This document shows, one piece after another, positions 15,801-23,575 of a DNA stretch of 64,000 nt. The position numbers and the translations under genes were made by a program. The stretch's first letter is position 1; each line of letters begins with the position of its first letter. The notes under the pieces are model-generated. The model made no database searches and was not told where the DNA came from. It saw only the letters and a list, made by a program, of their open reading frames with translations. Origin of the DNA: Blautia sp. An81 (lineage in GTDB: Bacteria; Bacillota; Clostridia; Lachnospirales; Lachnospiraceae); contig NZ_NFHH01000002.1 of assembly GCF_002161285.1 (NCBI RefSeq), positions 186,001 through 250,000 on the forward strand. The letters are read 5' to 3'.

Positions 15801-17502
15801 GCATGATGTATTGAAAAAGAACCGCAATTTTTATATTGGCGTTGGCGGTACTGTTCTGGAAGGGCTGCTCTCCGGCAGTTTGTTCATGCTTCTTTACTCT
15901 GTCATGCAGTTTCTGTGGTCAGAACAGTTCGACATGAACCGGGCATTGATATTGACTGGTGTAATTGCGGTCATTTTCCTGCTTCGTATTCTGATTTACA
16001 GCTATGGTTATACCAAAGCGCAGATTGGCGGCGCAGAGGTCAGCAAAAACATTCGGCTTTTTATGGGCGACCATTTGAAGCGTATCCCGCTGTCCCGGTT
16101 TACCCAGGGACAGACCGGCGATTATATCAATACCATCACAAGCGATGTAAACAACTATGAAAAAATCCTGACCCATAAGATCGGTGATCTGGCAAAGAGT
16201 TTTGCACTTTCGCTCATGCTGATTATTTTTGTGATGACCATTTATGTGCCTGCCGGAATTATCCTGCTGATTGCCGACCTGCTTTTGATCCCCGGACTGT
16301 GGCTTTCCTTCCGTATGGTTCGGAAGTATGGTAAAGAAAAGAATGATATTTGTGCGGAGAATGTCAGCAGCATTGTGGAGTATGTGTCTGGTATTCAAAC
16401 TTTCCGGGCCTATGGCGTAGGTGGTTTGAAGAATAAAACCGTTATAGGCGCCATGCGGGAGTTCTGCCGGATCAGCTTTGTGTATGAAGCGAAAGTCCTT
16501 CCTATCGGCGCTGGATTTGGCATTTTAAGCTGGCTGTCCTGCCCGCTTGTTATCTGGACAGCTTATGCGCCCTGGGCTGCCGGAACACTGGATACCGTAT
16601 CTTATCTTCTGATCTGTATGCTGCCTTTGTTCTGTGCAAAGCTGGCAAACTCTATTTTTGTAGACCTGACAAGTTATAAGAACCTGATGATTTCCAAAAA
16701 CAAAATCCTGGGTGTGATGAACGAACCAGAGGAAACTGGCAGTATGGAGCCGCTTCAAACGGCCACCCATGAAATCACCTTCGACAGTGTGGACTTCTCG
16801 TATGTACCCGGAGAGCCGGTGCTGAAACACGCCACCTTTACGGTGCCAGACCAGAAGCTCACTGCCATTGTCGGGGACTCCGGTTCCGGCAAATCCACCA
16901 TTCTGAACCTGATTGCAAAATACTACGAGGCGAATGGAGGAACCATTTCAATCGGCGGCAAACCGATTAACCATGTGGCCGCAGAGCGTGTACTGGAACA
17001 AATCTCTATGGTAGACCAGGATGTATTTCTCTTTGACGATACCATCCGGGACAATATCCGGCACGCCCGCCCCAATGCCACGGACGAGGAAATCGAGGCT
17101 GCTTGCCGGGAGGCTAATTGTGACGGTTTCATTCGCAAGATGGAAAAGGGATACGATACGCCGACCGGCGAGAACGGAAACCTTCTCTCTGGCGGTGAGC
17201 GTCAGCGGATTTCCATCGCCCGCGCTATCCTGAAAAACAGCCCGATCCTGCTTTTGGATGAAGCAACAGCGTCCCTTGATATCGAGAACGAGCTTGCCGT
17301 AAAGCAGGCCATCGCCAATCTGCTGAAAGAGAAAAAGACTGTGGTAATGATTGCTCATACCCTTTCCATTGTCAAAAATGCAGATCAGATCCTTGTGGTA
17401 TCTGACGGAAAGATTGCTGAAGCCGGTACTCACGATGAATTGCTGGCTAAAGGCGGAAAGTATGCGGCTATGTGGAACGCAGAACAAAAAATTTCAGCAT
17501 GA
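15793..17502 (+). CDS. Fused permease-ATPase ABC protein, second half of a heterodimer
   Basis: 569 residues from the ATG at 15793; the longer open frame upstream runs inside the previous gene. Exporter-type six-helix domain, then Walker A GDSGSGKST, signature LSGGERQR and Walker B ILLLDEATASLD. It is the partner of the preceding protein (YbtP/YbtQ-like pair). The last genes of this uptake operon follow directly, led by a metalloregulator. Confidence 0.88.
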   Translation: MSEHDVLKKNRNFYIGVGGTVLEGLLSGSLFMLLYSVMQFLWSEQFDMNRALILTGVIAVIFLLRILIYSYGYTKAQIGGAEVSKNIRLFMGDHLKRIPLSRFTQGQTGDYINTITSDVNNYEKILTHKIGDLAKSFALSLMLIIFVMTIYVPAGIILLIADLLLIPGLWLSFRMVRKYGKEKNDICAENVSSIVEYVSGIQTFRAYGVGGLKNKTVIGAMREFCRISFVYEAKVLPIGAGFGILSWLSCPLVIWTAYAPWAAGTLDTVSYLLICMLPLFCAKLANSIFVDLTSYKNLMISKNKILGVMNEPEETGSMEPLQTATHEITFDSVDFSYVPGEPVLKHATFTVPDQKLTAIVGDSGSGKSTILNLIAKYYEANGGTISIGGKPINHVAAERVLEQISMVDQDVFLFDDTIRDNIRHARPNATDEEIEAACREANCDGFIRKMEKGYDTPTGENGNLLSGGERQRISIARAILKNSPILLLDEATASLDIENELAVKQAIANLLKEKKTVVMIAHTLSIVKNADQILVVSDGKIAEAGTHDELLAKGGKYAAMWNAEQKISA

Positions 17503-17514
17503 TTGGAGGTGCCA

Positions 17515-17904
17515 ATGAAACTTCATGAATCCGGAGAAGATTATCTGGAGGCTATCTTTGTCCTGCAGCAGAAAAAAGGCATGGTTCGATCTGTTGATGT
17601 GTCTCAGCATCTGGGTGTGAAAAAGCCCAGTGTATGCCACGCGGTTTCTATTTTGGAGCAAGGCGGCTTCCTGGTTAAAGATGAGGACCATTTCCTTCAC
17701 TTAACTGAAACAGGCCGGGAGACGGCTGAGGCAATCTATGAACGGCACTGCTATTTTAAAAACTGGCTGATTGAGGCAGGTGTGGAGGATGCCACTGCAG
17801 AACAGGAAGCCTGCAGGATCGAGCATGACATCAGTGAGCAGAGCTTCCAGAAACTGAAGAGATGGAAGGAGCTGGGGCACCCTGAAGAGACAAATGGTGA
17901 TTGA
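17515..17904 (+). CDS. DtxR/MntR-family metal-dependent regulator
   Basis: 129 residues from the ATG at 17515 (TTGGAGGTGCC upstream). The start MKLHESGEDYLEAIFVLQQ and winged helix VRSVDVSQHLGVKKPSVCHAVSILEQGGFL are diagnostic. Metal ligands of the MntR/IdeR first site are visible as Asp9/Glu12-type residues, the His of ERHCYF and the E-x-x-x-x-EHD group. The SH3-like third domain is absent, as in MntR. Its presence in the transport operon supports iron or manganese as the physiological signal. Confidence 0.85.
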   Translation: MKLHESGEDYLEAIFVLQQKKGMVRSVDVSQHLGVKKPSVCHAVSILEQGGFLVKDEDHFLHLTETGRETAEAIYERHCYFKNWLIEAGVEDATAEQEACRIEHDISEQSFQKLKRWKELGHPEETNGD

Positions 17905-18298
17905 ATTTCCAGAGGAACGGTTGCCGGAGATCTGCTGTATCAAGAGAAAACTCCAGACTCTGGAAGGTGTGAAAATCTTTATGGAGCCGCAGCAGATCCG
18001 ATATCCGGGATTTTTCCTGGATACGCTCCAGCGTAAGGTCATGGTGGAGGAAAAGGAGGTATTGCTGACTGCCAGGGAATTTGATGTCCTCGCAGTCATG
18101 GCCAGACATCCGGGACGTGTGTATACCTATGCTCAGATCTGTCGTATGATCTATGGAGAAACGGATGTAGGGGAAGAAATGTACAGCAGTGCCTACTGTC
18201 TGATCAGCGGCCTGCGGAAGAAGCTGGAGAAGGAACCACGGCACCCCCGGTATCTTGATACCGTATATGGTGTCGGGTATCGGTTTGAGATTGCATAA
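17894..18298 (+). CDS. Stand-alone OmpR-type winged-helix protein
   Basis: 134 residues, starting inside the end of the DtxR gene. The C-terminal 90 residues are a full Trans_reg_C domain (VLLTAREFDVLAVMARHPGRVYTYAQICRMIYG... and YLDTVYGVGYRFEI). No receiver domain is present; the first 40 residues are short and unrelated. Related proteins lie at 50068 and 55780, and a remnant at 26281. Without a phosphorylation site it must be controlled differently, perhaps by dimerisation with a response regulator or by the upstream metalloregulator operon. Confidence 0.8.
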   Translation: MVIEFPEERLPEICCIKRKLQTLEGVKIFMEPQQIRYPGFFLDTLQRKVMVEEKEVLLTAREFDVLAVMARHPGRVYTYAQICRMIYGETDVGEEMYSSAYCLISGLRKKLEKEPRHPRYLDTVYGVGYRFEIA

Positions 18299-18318
18299 AT
18301 AATAATCGTTATAACCAT

Positions 18319-18352
18319 CAAGGGGCGCTGCTTTTTACACAGCGTCCCTTGA
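18319..18352. terminator. Bidirectional terminator between convergent genes
   Basis: AAGGGGCGCTG...CAGCGTCCCTT forms an 11-base stem (one G-U) with a loop rich in T. It lies between the rightward winged-helix gene and the end of the leftward gene at 18381. Confidence 0.6.
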
Positions 18353-18380
18353 GTTCATTCATAAGATATTTACAACATTT

Positions 18381-19226
18381 TTATTCTGGGAACGGCAAAG
18401 TCGGGCGATAGTAGCCATCCACATGAAGAGGAAGGACTACCGATCCGGCTTCGATTTTTTTAATCTGAACGTCATGGGAATAGCCCAGGACAACGCAGCC
18501 ACATGAAACGTTTTCAATGCCTGATCGACCAGATGCCCGGTCAACGATTGTTTGTCCGCCCATTGTTCCAATCCGTGCATTCCCATTCAGGCGCAGAATA
18601 TGGGCGTTGTCCAACATATTATGTATATGGCTGTTTTCATATACACTACGAATAAGCGAAATGCCTTTCATCTTATGGACGACTGCATTTCCACACAATT
18701 CACAGATTATGGAATGGTCAGCCAGATTTTGAATCTGAACGTTTCCACAAGCATATCGAATCAAAGAGTTCCCTGTGATCAACTCTGCCTGAGCGTGATC
18801 AGACATAGAATTTATGACAGAATCAAAACAATAGATTTCTGCATCTCCACAAACGTTCGTTACGTTACAGTGATACAAAATATGCTTACCGCTGCTGATC
18901 ATCTTGATTGTCTCATTTGCCCGTAAGTATTTTTTCTGCCAATCCTCCAGTGCGGCAATTATTCTTTGTTGGATAGGTTTGTTCTTCCGTAAAGGTCTGT
19001 CAAGCCAGGAATCAGCAGAGAACATAGAAAAATCGATTTTCTGGTGCTTTGGACTGATCCACCATTTCCAGCAAGATTGATATAATGTGATAATTATGGG
19101 AAAGGTGCCCTCCTTGATATATCCGGAATCGGTTTTGGTTGCCAGAATATCCTGTACCCCTTTATCCCCTCTTGCTGTCGCATAACCTTCATTTTCAAAT
19201 AATACAATACTAAATTCTAAATCCAT
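18381..19226 (-). CDS. Orphan protein with beta-helix-like repeats
   Basis: 281 residues, with an AAGGAGAAAAG site. Not assigned to a family. The first 110 residues look globular (DLEFSIVLFENEGYATARGDKG...WISPKHQKIDFSMF). From about residue 110 the chain consists of short repeats with periodic small and hydrophobic residues (HCNVTNVCGDAEIYCF, ITGNSLIRYACGNVQIQNL, NAVVHKMKGISLIRSV, NAHILRLNGNARIGTM), the pattern of a right-handed beta-helix. It has its own attenuated leader and promoter (19227-19493), shared in design with the ligA and SSB operons, so it belongs to the same regulon. Confidence 0.6.
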   Translation of the reverse strand: MDLEFSIVLFENEGYATARGDKGVQDILATKTDSGYIKEGTFPIIITLYQSCWKWWISPKHQKIDFSMFSADSWLDRPLRKNKPIQQRIIAALEDWQKKYLRANETIKMISSGKHILYHCNVTNVCGDAEIYCFDSVINSMSDHAQAELITGNSLIRYACGNVQIQNLADHSIICELCGNAVVHKMKGISLIRSVYENSHIHNMLDNAHILRLNGNARIGTMGGQTIVDRASGRSGIENVSCGCVVLGYSHDVQIKKIEAGSVVLPLHVDGYYRPTLPFPE

Positions 19227-19493
19227 TCTTTTCTCCTTTCTTGTGGGTGTTCCTCCGGAAATTTAATTCAATCCTCCTCTCCTGCTTTCAGGCATAAAAA
19301 AAGAGAATGATGCCGGGTGCTCATTCTCAAACTTCATACAGAAATCTCTGCAAAATAAAAAAAGCCAGAAGGTACTGCCCTGGTGGCAGAATATCCCTCT
19401 GACTGATTACAAACCTAAACAGCATATCCTTTTCCGGATAAACACAAATAATGATTACAAAATAAGTATATTACCATATATGGTATGTGTCAA
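19227..19493 (-). promoter_or_regulatory. Leader with promoter, operator and two tandem terminators
   Basis: Read leftward: -35 TTGACA (19488-19493), 17-base spacer holding the palindrome ACCATATATGGT (19473-19484), -10 TATACT (19465-19470). The transcript then meets a terminator (19357-19404, CTGCC/GGCAG stem ending in GCTTTTTTT) and a second (19295-19328, GAGAATGA/TCATTCTC then TTTTTTT) before the gene at 19226. About 100 bases of this leader recur almost unchanged at 32851-32930 before ligA. The operator and terminators point to repression plus attenuation. Confidence 0.72.
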
Positions 19494-19548
19494 ACAAAAA
19501 TACAACAAAATATAGTTTGGTTCGGATTTTTTCAATAAAAGTTGCTAT

Positions 19549-19580
19549 TTACGCATCCCATACGTATGAAATAAGTAACA
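19549..19580 (+). promoter_or_regulatory. Copy of the parM upstream element
   Basis: GTTGCTATTTACGCATCC...TACGTATGAAATAAGTA matches the element in front of parM (7097-7139). The palindrome CATACGTATG is intact here. It lies about 115 bases upstream of the DUF5348 gene; the intervening sequence shows only that gene's AGGAGG site. Confidence 0.5.
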
Positions 19581-19694
19581 GAGCCATATGAAGCGTTAAG
19601 GGAAGTTTTAGTAGAACAAACAGAAAATCATCCACTCTGCGAAAATGCAGCCCTATTATTCTTATGAAAAGTAAAAATACAGGAGGAAATTACT

Positions 19695-19925
19695 ATGGTA
19701 AAGAAAAAAGGCGTTTTATGCTATGACCGGGAATCTGGGAGGTATGACATCTACTTTGGAAACGGAAGCTATTACGGCGGTCTGCATTGTGGGGACTGCT
19801 TTGATGTGGAGATGGATGGAGACTGGGTGCCGGTTCGGATTGAAATGGATGATGATTGGTATCTTGTGGGAGTTCCGAAGATCCGGCTGGACGGCCTGAC
19901 AGTCCGGGCGGATTGGTACGAATAA
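19695..19925 (+). CDS. DUF5348-family protein
   Basis: 76 residues with an AGGAGGAAATTACT site. The sequence (GVLCYDRESGRYDIYFGNGSYYGGLHCGDCFDVEMDGDWVPVRIEMDDDWYLVGV) matches the small all-beta DUF5348 family common on Clostridial ICEs and plasmids. Acidic, no membrane segment. Function unknown; it opens a small rightward operon that leads to the integrase region. Confidence 0.7.
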   Translation: MVKKKGVLCYDRESGRYDIYFGNGSYYGGLHCGDCFDVEMDGDWVPVRIEMDDDWYLVGVPKIRLDGLTVRADWYE

Positions 19926-19944
19926 TCTTGTCAGGAGGGCGAAC

Positions 19945-20250
19945 ATGAAAAAGGAATGGGTGAAACCTGAGATCAAGTTTATCACGGATCCGGATATTAT
20001 CCTGGGATGCCTCTATGAAGTGTATGGACAGGAACAGAAGTCTGTATTGGCTGGGAAGAATATCCGGCATACGATGATCTTCCCTTTTCTCCGGATGCTG
20101 GCAAATAACACACAGGGAGATGTCAGGAATTTGGAAGCTCTGCATCAGCGGCTCTGGAAGATATATGAAAAAGAACCGGAAAAGCAGGTGTTTGTACAGC
20201 AGGGAGAGAAAATCCTGGAAGCTGTCAGGAAAGGAGAAGATGGTGGATGA
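19945..20250 (+). CDS. Hypothetical ICE protein (101 aa)
   Basis: Not recognised. It has a CAGGAGGGCGAAC ribosome binding site and overlaps the next gene start by four bases. Helical, with mixed charge (KKEWVKPEIKFITDPDIILGCLYEVYG...). The reading frame, site and tight packing with neighbours make it a real gene. Its place between the DUF5348 gene and an integrase-like gene suggests a role in element maintenance, which is inference. Confidence 0.6.
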   Translation: MKKEWVKPEIKFITDPDIILGCLYEVYGQEQKSVLAGKNIRHTMIFPFLRMLANNTQGDVRNLEALHQRLWKIYEKEPEKQVFVQQGEKILEAVRKGEDGG

Positions 20251-20732
20251 TTTCCTATGAAAAAGCAAAAATGGGGAAGCAGCTGATGAAACAATTCATT
20301 GCGGAAGGGGAACTGGAAAAAGCAGCGTTAATCGGGTTGATGTACCAGATGCCGATTCGGATAGGGGATGCGATAAAGCTGCGGAAAAGTGACCTTTCCG
20401 GGAGGAATGTTTTAAAGATCTCTGCCAAATATGGAAAACCTTATACGAACCGGCATGGCAATCCTTATCGGATCACCAGACAGCTGAGGAGTCTTCTAAA
20501 TTCTATCAACAGGGACTCTGATTTCATCTTCACACGGAAGAAGGAGTATTATATACATTTATTCCACATATATTGGGGGTATTATCATCTAAATGACTTC
20601 CGGTGTGAATATTTGAGGAACGAAGAACTGCTTGGATGTCAGAGACGGAAGAAACAGTCCAAACCAGCCCAGCGCTTCACCGTTGAGGTAAAGGACGGGA
20701 AGCTGATTTTCAAAAGGGTGAGCGGCACCTAA
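20247..20732 (+). CDS. Tyrosine-recombinase-like protein lacking the full active site
   Basis: 161 residues. The segment ALIGLMYQMPIRIGDAIKLRKSDLSGRNVLKISAKYGKPYTNRHGNPYRITRQLRSLL follows the integrase catalytic-domain pattern ('ll.y.G.RisE...L...Di......i...K..k.r.vpl....'), with the first catalytic Arg in IRIGDA. No HxxR box or catalytic Tyr can be placed afterwards. It could be a degenerate integrase, or a directionality or regulatory factor derived from one. The real recombinase follows at 20976. Confidence 0.5.
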   Translation: MISYEKAKMGKQLMKQFIAEGELEKAALIGLMYQMPIRIGDAIKLRKSDLSGRNVLKISAKYGKPYTNRHGNPYRITRQLRSLLNSINRDSDFIFTRKKEYYIHLFHIYWGYYHLNDFRCEYLRNEELLGCQRRKKQSKPAQRFTVEVKDGKLIFKRVSGT

Positions 20733-20757
20733 GCTGCCCCCTGAAATCATCCAGATC

Positions 20758-20788
20758 GGACAGCGGAAAAAATCTGCTGTCCTTTTTG
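20758..20788 (+). terminator. Intrinsic terminator
   Basis: GGACAGC-GGAAAAAATCT-GCTGTCC followed by TTTTTG, shortly after the integrase-like gene. It isolates the repeat region and recombinase gene downstream. Confidence 0.8.
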
Positions 20789-20855
20789 CGTTTTTATGCT
20801 GTGAAACGTATGGAATATATATAGGAAGCGTGTCAGAACCGTGCCATTTTCTGAA

Positions 20856-20964
20856 CGCAACATAATAGCAATTATGTTGTGTTGGAGGCATGAAAGACAA
20901 AAGAAATCCTATCTGGACGCAACATAATTACACACATCTTACGGAGAAGTGAGCGCAACATAAT
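20856..20964. repeat. CGCAACATAAT repeats before the recombinase gene
   Basis: CGCAACATAAT occurs at 20856-20866, 20918-20928 and 20954-20964, with an inverted copy (ATTATGTTG) at 20871-20879 that makes a dyad with the first. The set ends 11 bases before the recombinase start. Such repeats next to a tyrosine recombinase are candidates for recombinase binding sites, an attachment core, or autoregulatory operators. Confidence 0.7.
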
Positions 20965-20975
20965 CGCAGAGAGGA

Positions 20976-21821
20976 ATGAGAATTGTGCCATTACTGGATG
21001 ATTATAAAAAGTTCCTGAGAGAACGGGGCAAGTCAGAGAATACCATTAAGACCTATAGCGGTCATGTAAATGAATATTACCGGTGGTATATGGATACCTT
21101 CGGGGAGGCACCGACGCTGCTTTACCATACCAACATTTTGGATTTTCGCTCATACCTGCAGAACATCAAGAAGTTGAAATTCAAAAGCATTGATACGAAA
21201 CTTTCTTCTTTGACCAGCTTTAATGAGTTCCTGGTGCAGATTGGAGTTCAGAAAGATCTGGTCATCACGGTAGAGGACCGGCTGAAATTCCAGCAGGAAA
21301 TTGCAAGCCCGGCGGAAATAGAAAAGAAAGATGTGGAGGCGTTTCTCCAGAAGGTACTTGTGGATACCGGAAAGAGAAACTATGCGATTGCGGTGATCCT
21401 TGCATATGCCGGCCTGCGTGTCAGTGAGTGTATCAGCATCGGCCTGACAGATATTGACTTTCAGGCAAGGGAACTGCTGGTGACTGGAAAAGGCAATAAG
21501 CAGCGGATCGTATTCATCAATGACAAGATCATCCATGCAGTCCGGGAGTATTTGAAAGTAAGAAACTCCCAGTCTGAGTATCTGTTTGTCAGCCGGAATG
21601 GTGGAAAACTCCACCGCAGCAGTGTGAACCGATTTTTCAATCAGTGTTCGGACCGGATTACCCCGCACAAGCTCCGGCATTATTTCTGCTCTCATGCCCT
21701 GGAGATGGGATATACGATTGCGGAAGTCGCAAATCAGGCCGGCCATGCCAGCGAGCGGACAACGCTGATCTATACCAATACGAGCCGGGAACAGATGAAG
21801 GAGAAATCGAACCTGCTGTAA
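20976..21821 (+). CDS. Tyrosine recombinase (XerC/D-type integrase)
   Basis: 281 residues with the full catalytic set: Arg148 (AGLRVSE), Lys in GKGNK (about 172-175), His231-x-x-Arg234 (HKLRH), His257 (AGHAS) and Tyr266 (YTN). The N-terminal SAM-like core-binding domain is present (KSENTIKTYSGHVNEYYRWY). Length is that of XerC/D or small ICE integrases. A GTG at 20985 is a better spaced start than the ATG at 20976. Repeats directly upstream may be its sites. Which element it mobilises is not clear. Confidence 0.88.
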   Translation: MRIVPLLDDYKKFLRERGKSENTIKTYSGHVNEYYRWYMDTFGEAPTLLYHTNILDFRSYLQNIKKLKFKSIDTKLSSLTSFNEFLVQIGVQKDLVITVEDRLKFQQEIASPAEIEKKDVEAFLQKVLVDTGKRNYAIAVILAYAGLRVSECISIGLTDIDFQARELLVTGKGNKQRIVFINDKIIHAVREYLKVRNSQSEYLFVSRNGGKLHRSSVNRFFNQCSDRITPHKLRHYFCSHALEMGYTIAEVANQAGHASERTTLIYTNTSREQMKEKSNLL

Positions 21822-21895
21822 GTAACTATAAGAATAAAATTGCCTTTGTATAAACAGACAATAAGTTGATTATAATAAAAGTGTGAGGTATAATA

Positions 21896-23140
21896 ATGAC
21901 AAAACTAACGAAGGACGTGGAATGTATGGAGATGATAAGACGAAATTTGTATTTGAATAAGATACGTCCATTCATTGACCAGGATCTGATCAAGGTATTG
22001 ATTGGCCTTAGAAGAAGTGGAAAGACGATCCTGCTCTCCCAGATCCGGGATGTCCTTTTGCAGCGGGGCGTTTCAGAGGAAAATATCATAGAGATCAACT
22101 TCGAGTCCCGGCGTTTTAAAAGGCTGGAGGATGCGGATAACTTCTATCAGTACGTCATGGAACGGGCAGAGCAGGCGGAGGGAAAAGTATATCTCTTTTT
22201 TGACGAGATCCAGCATGTGAAGGAGTGGCACTCAGTCATCCCATCCTTCCGGATTGATTTTGACTGTGATATCTATGTGACAGGCTCTAACAGCAAGCTG
22301 CTGTCCGGGGAACTGGCGACCAATATGGCCGGAAGGTATGTTTCTTTCCATGTGTATCCCTTTGTGTTGTCGGAGATACAGGAATTTTATGAGGTCAATG
22401 GCCTCCCATACACCAGGGAACAGCTTTTTACGGATTACCTGAAATATGGCGGTCTGCCGATGCGCCTGGTGTTGCCGGATGAACATTCTGTCCGCACCTA
22501 TCTGGAGGATGTCTATGACTCTGTTGTGATGAAAGATATTCTCTCCAGGTATGCAATCCGGAATGAGAGCCTGCTGAGGAAACTTCTGGAATTTCTTCTG
22601 GACAACATCGGAAATCCGTTTTCCGCACGCTCGATCAGCCGATCCCTGCTATCCGCCGGGCAATCGACCACCGTGGACACGGTGCTGAATTATATTGATA
22701 AGCTGCAGGCTGGAATGATCCTCTCAAAAGCGGAACGATATGATATTAAGGGGAAAAACATCCTGGCATCCACAGAAAAGTATTATGCCGGTGACATCGG
22801 GCTTCGCAATGTGAGCAAAACCAGCGAGCAGATCGACACAAGTAAGCTGCTGGAGAATGTGGTATATCTGGAAATGTTAAACCGGGGATATGAGGTGAAG
22901 GTAGGGAAACTGGATACCCAGGAAATTGACTTTGTATGTTACAAAGGACAGAAGAAACTCTATATCCAGGTGGCCTATGTATTGTCAGAGGACTGCATAG
23001 ATAGAGAATTTGGAAATCTGGAGAAGATCGATGACAACTATCCCAAATATGTGATCAGCAGCGACATCGTTGATCTGAGCAGGAAGGGAATTGTCCATTA
23101 TAATATCATTGACTTTCTGCTGGATGGGAAAGATATATAA
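21896..23140 (+). CDS. AAA_14/DUF4143 family ATPase
   Basis: 414 residues. The N-terminal ATPase domain has Walker A GLRRSGKT and Walker B LFFDEIQHV; the C-terminal DUF4143 domain (YLEMLNRGYEVKVGKLDTQEIDFVCYKGQKKLYIQVAYVL) has the PD-(D/E)xK-like pattern typical of these proteins. A start at 21926 is an alternative. The family is widespread, often on mobile elements, with unknown cellular role. No close operon partner; an orphan leftward terminator follows. Confidence 0.85.
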   Translation: MTKLTKDVECMEMIRRNLYLNKIRPFIDQDLIKVLIGLRRSGKTILLSQIRDVLLQRGVSEENIIEINFESRRFKRLEDADNFYQYVMERAEQAEGKVYLFFDEIQHVKEWHSVIPSFRIDFDCDIYVTGSNSKLLSGELATNMAGRYVSFHVYPFVLSEIQEFYEVNGLPYTREQLFTDYLKYGGLPMRLVLPDEHSVRTYLEDVYDSVVMKDILSRYAIRNESLLRKLLEFLLDNIGNPFSARSISRSLLSAGQSTTVDTVLNYIDKLQAGMILSKAERYDIKGKNILASTEKYYAGDIGLRNVSKTSEQIDTSKLLENVVYLEMLNRGYEVKVGKLDTQEIDFVCYKGQKKLYIQVAYVLSEDCIDREFGNLEKIDDNYPKYVISSDIVDLSRKGIVHYNIIDFLLDGKDI

Positions 23141-23152
23141 ATCAGCAAAAAA

Positions 23153-23176
23153 GGAGCCGTCCGTGAGGGCGGCTCC
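23153..23176 (-). terminator. Orphan leftward terminator, copy of the one at 26434
   Basis: GGAGCCGCCC-TCAC-GGACGGCTCC then TTTTTT when read leftward, so its T-run faces away from the rightward ATPase gene. The same hairpin lies at 26434-26457, where it ends the leftward ligA/NADAR operon. This copy has no leftward gene upstream; it marks the other side of the inserted ABC cassette. Confidence 0.65.
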
Positions 23177-23259
23177 GAGTCGTCATTTATGGGGGAATTA
23201 GGCTGACCTGTTAGTGAGTATTTATACGAATACCATTCGGGGAAAAGGCAGGAGGATAA

Positions 23260-23486
23260 ATGCACATAAGCTATAAACCTCTCTGGCAGACGTTGATTGA
23301 GCGCAATATGAAGAACGAGGACTTGCGGATTTTCTCCGGTCTTACCACGAATATGATTGCCAATATGGGCAAAGCACGAATATCAGCATGGAAACGCTGG
23401 TTCGTATCTGCGAAGCCCTGAATTGTGGCATTTTGGATGTGATTGAGTTGGAGCAGGATGAAATCAACGAAAGCGATCAATATTAA
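23260..23486 (+). pseudogene. Frameshifted Xre-family regulator
   Basis: From the ATG at 23260 (GGAGGATAA before it) the frame encodes HISYKPLWQTLIERNMKNEDLRIFSGLTTNMIANMGK, the start of a common Clostridial Xre repressor. After a one-base deletion near 23370 the rest (NISMETLVRICEALNCGILDVIEL) continues in another frame to a stop at 23484. The helix-turn-helix is split, so the gene is inactive as it stands. Confidence 0.75.
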
Positions 23487-23575
23487 AAAACTTTTAAGAC
23501 TTATGATAGTAGAAATTTAAGGCGTACTGCTATAATATTAAGAAGGACATCGTTTTTTTGAGGGGGATACAGCGT

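Noticed and set aside
23480-23575. Bacteriocin precursor gene before the lactococcin-972-type pair
   Set aside because: Looked for because the family usually has one; the 90 bases hold no frame with leader peptide features.
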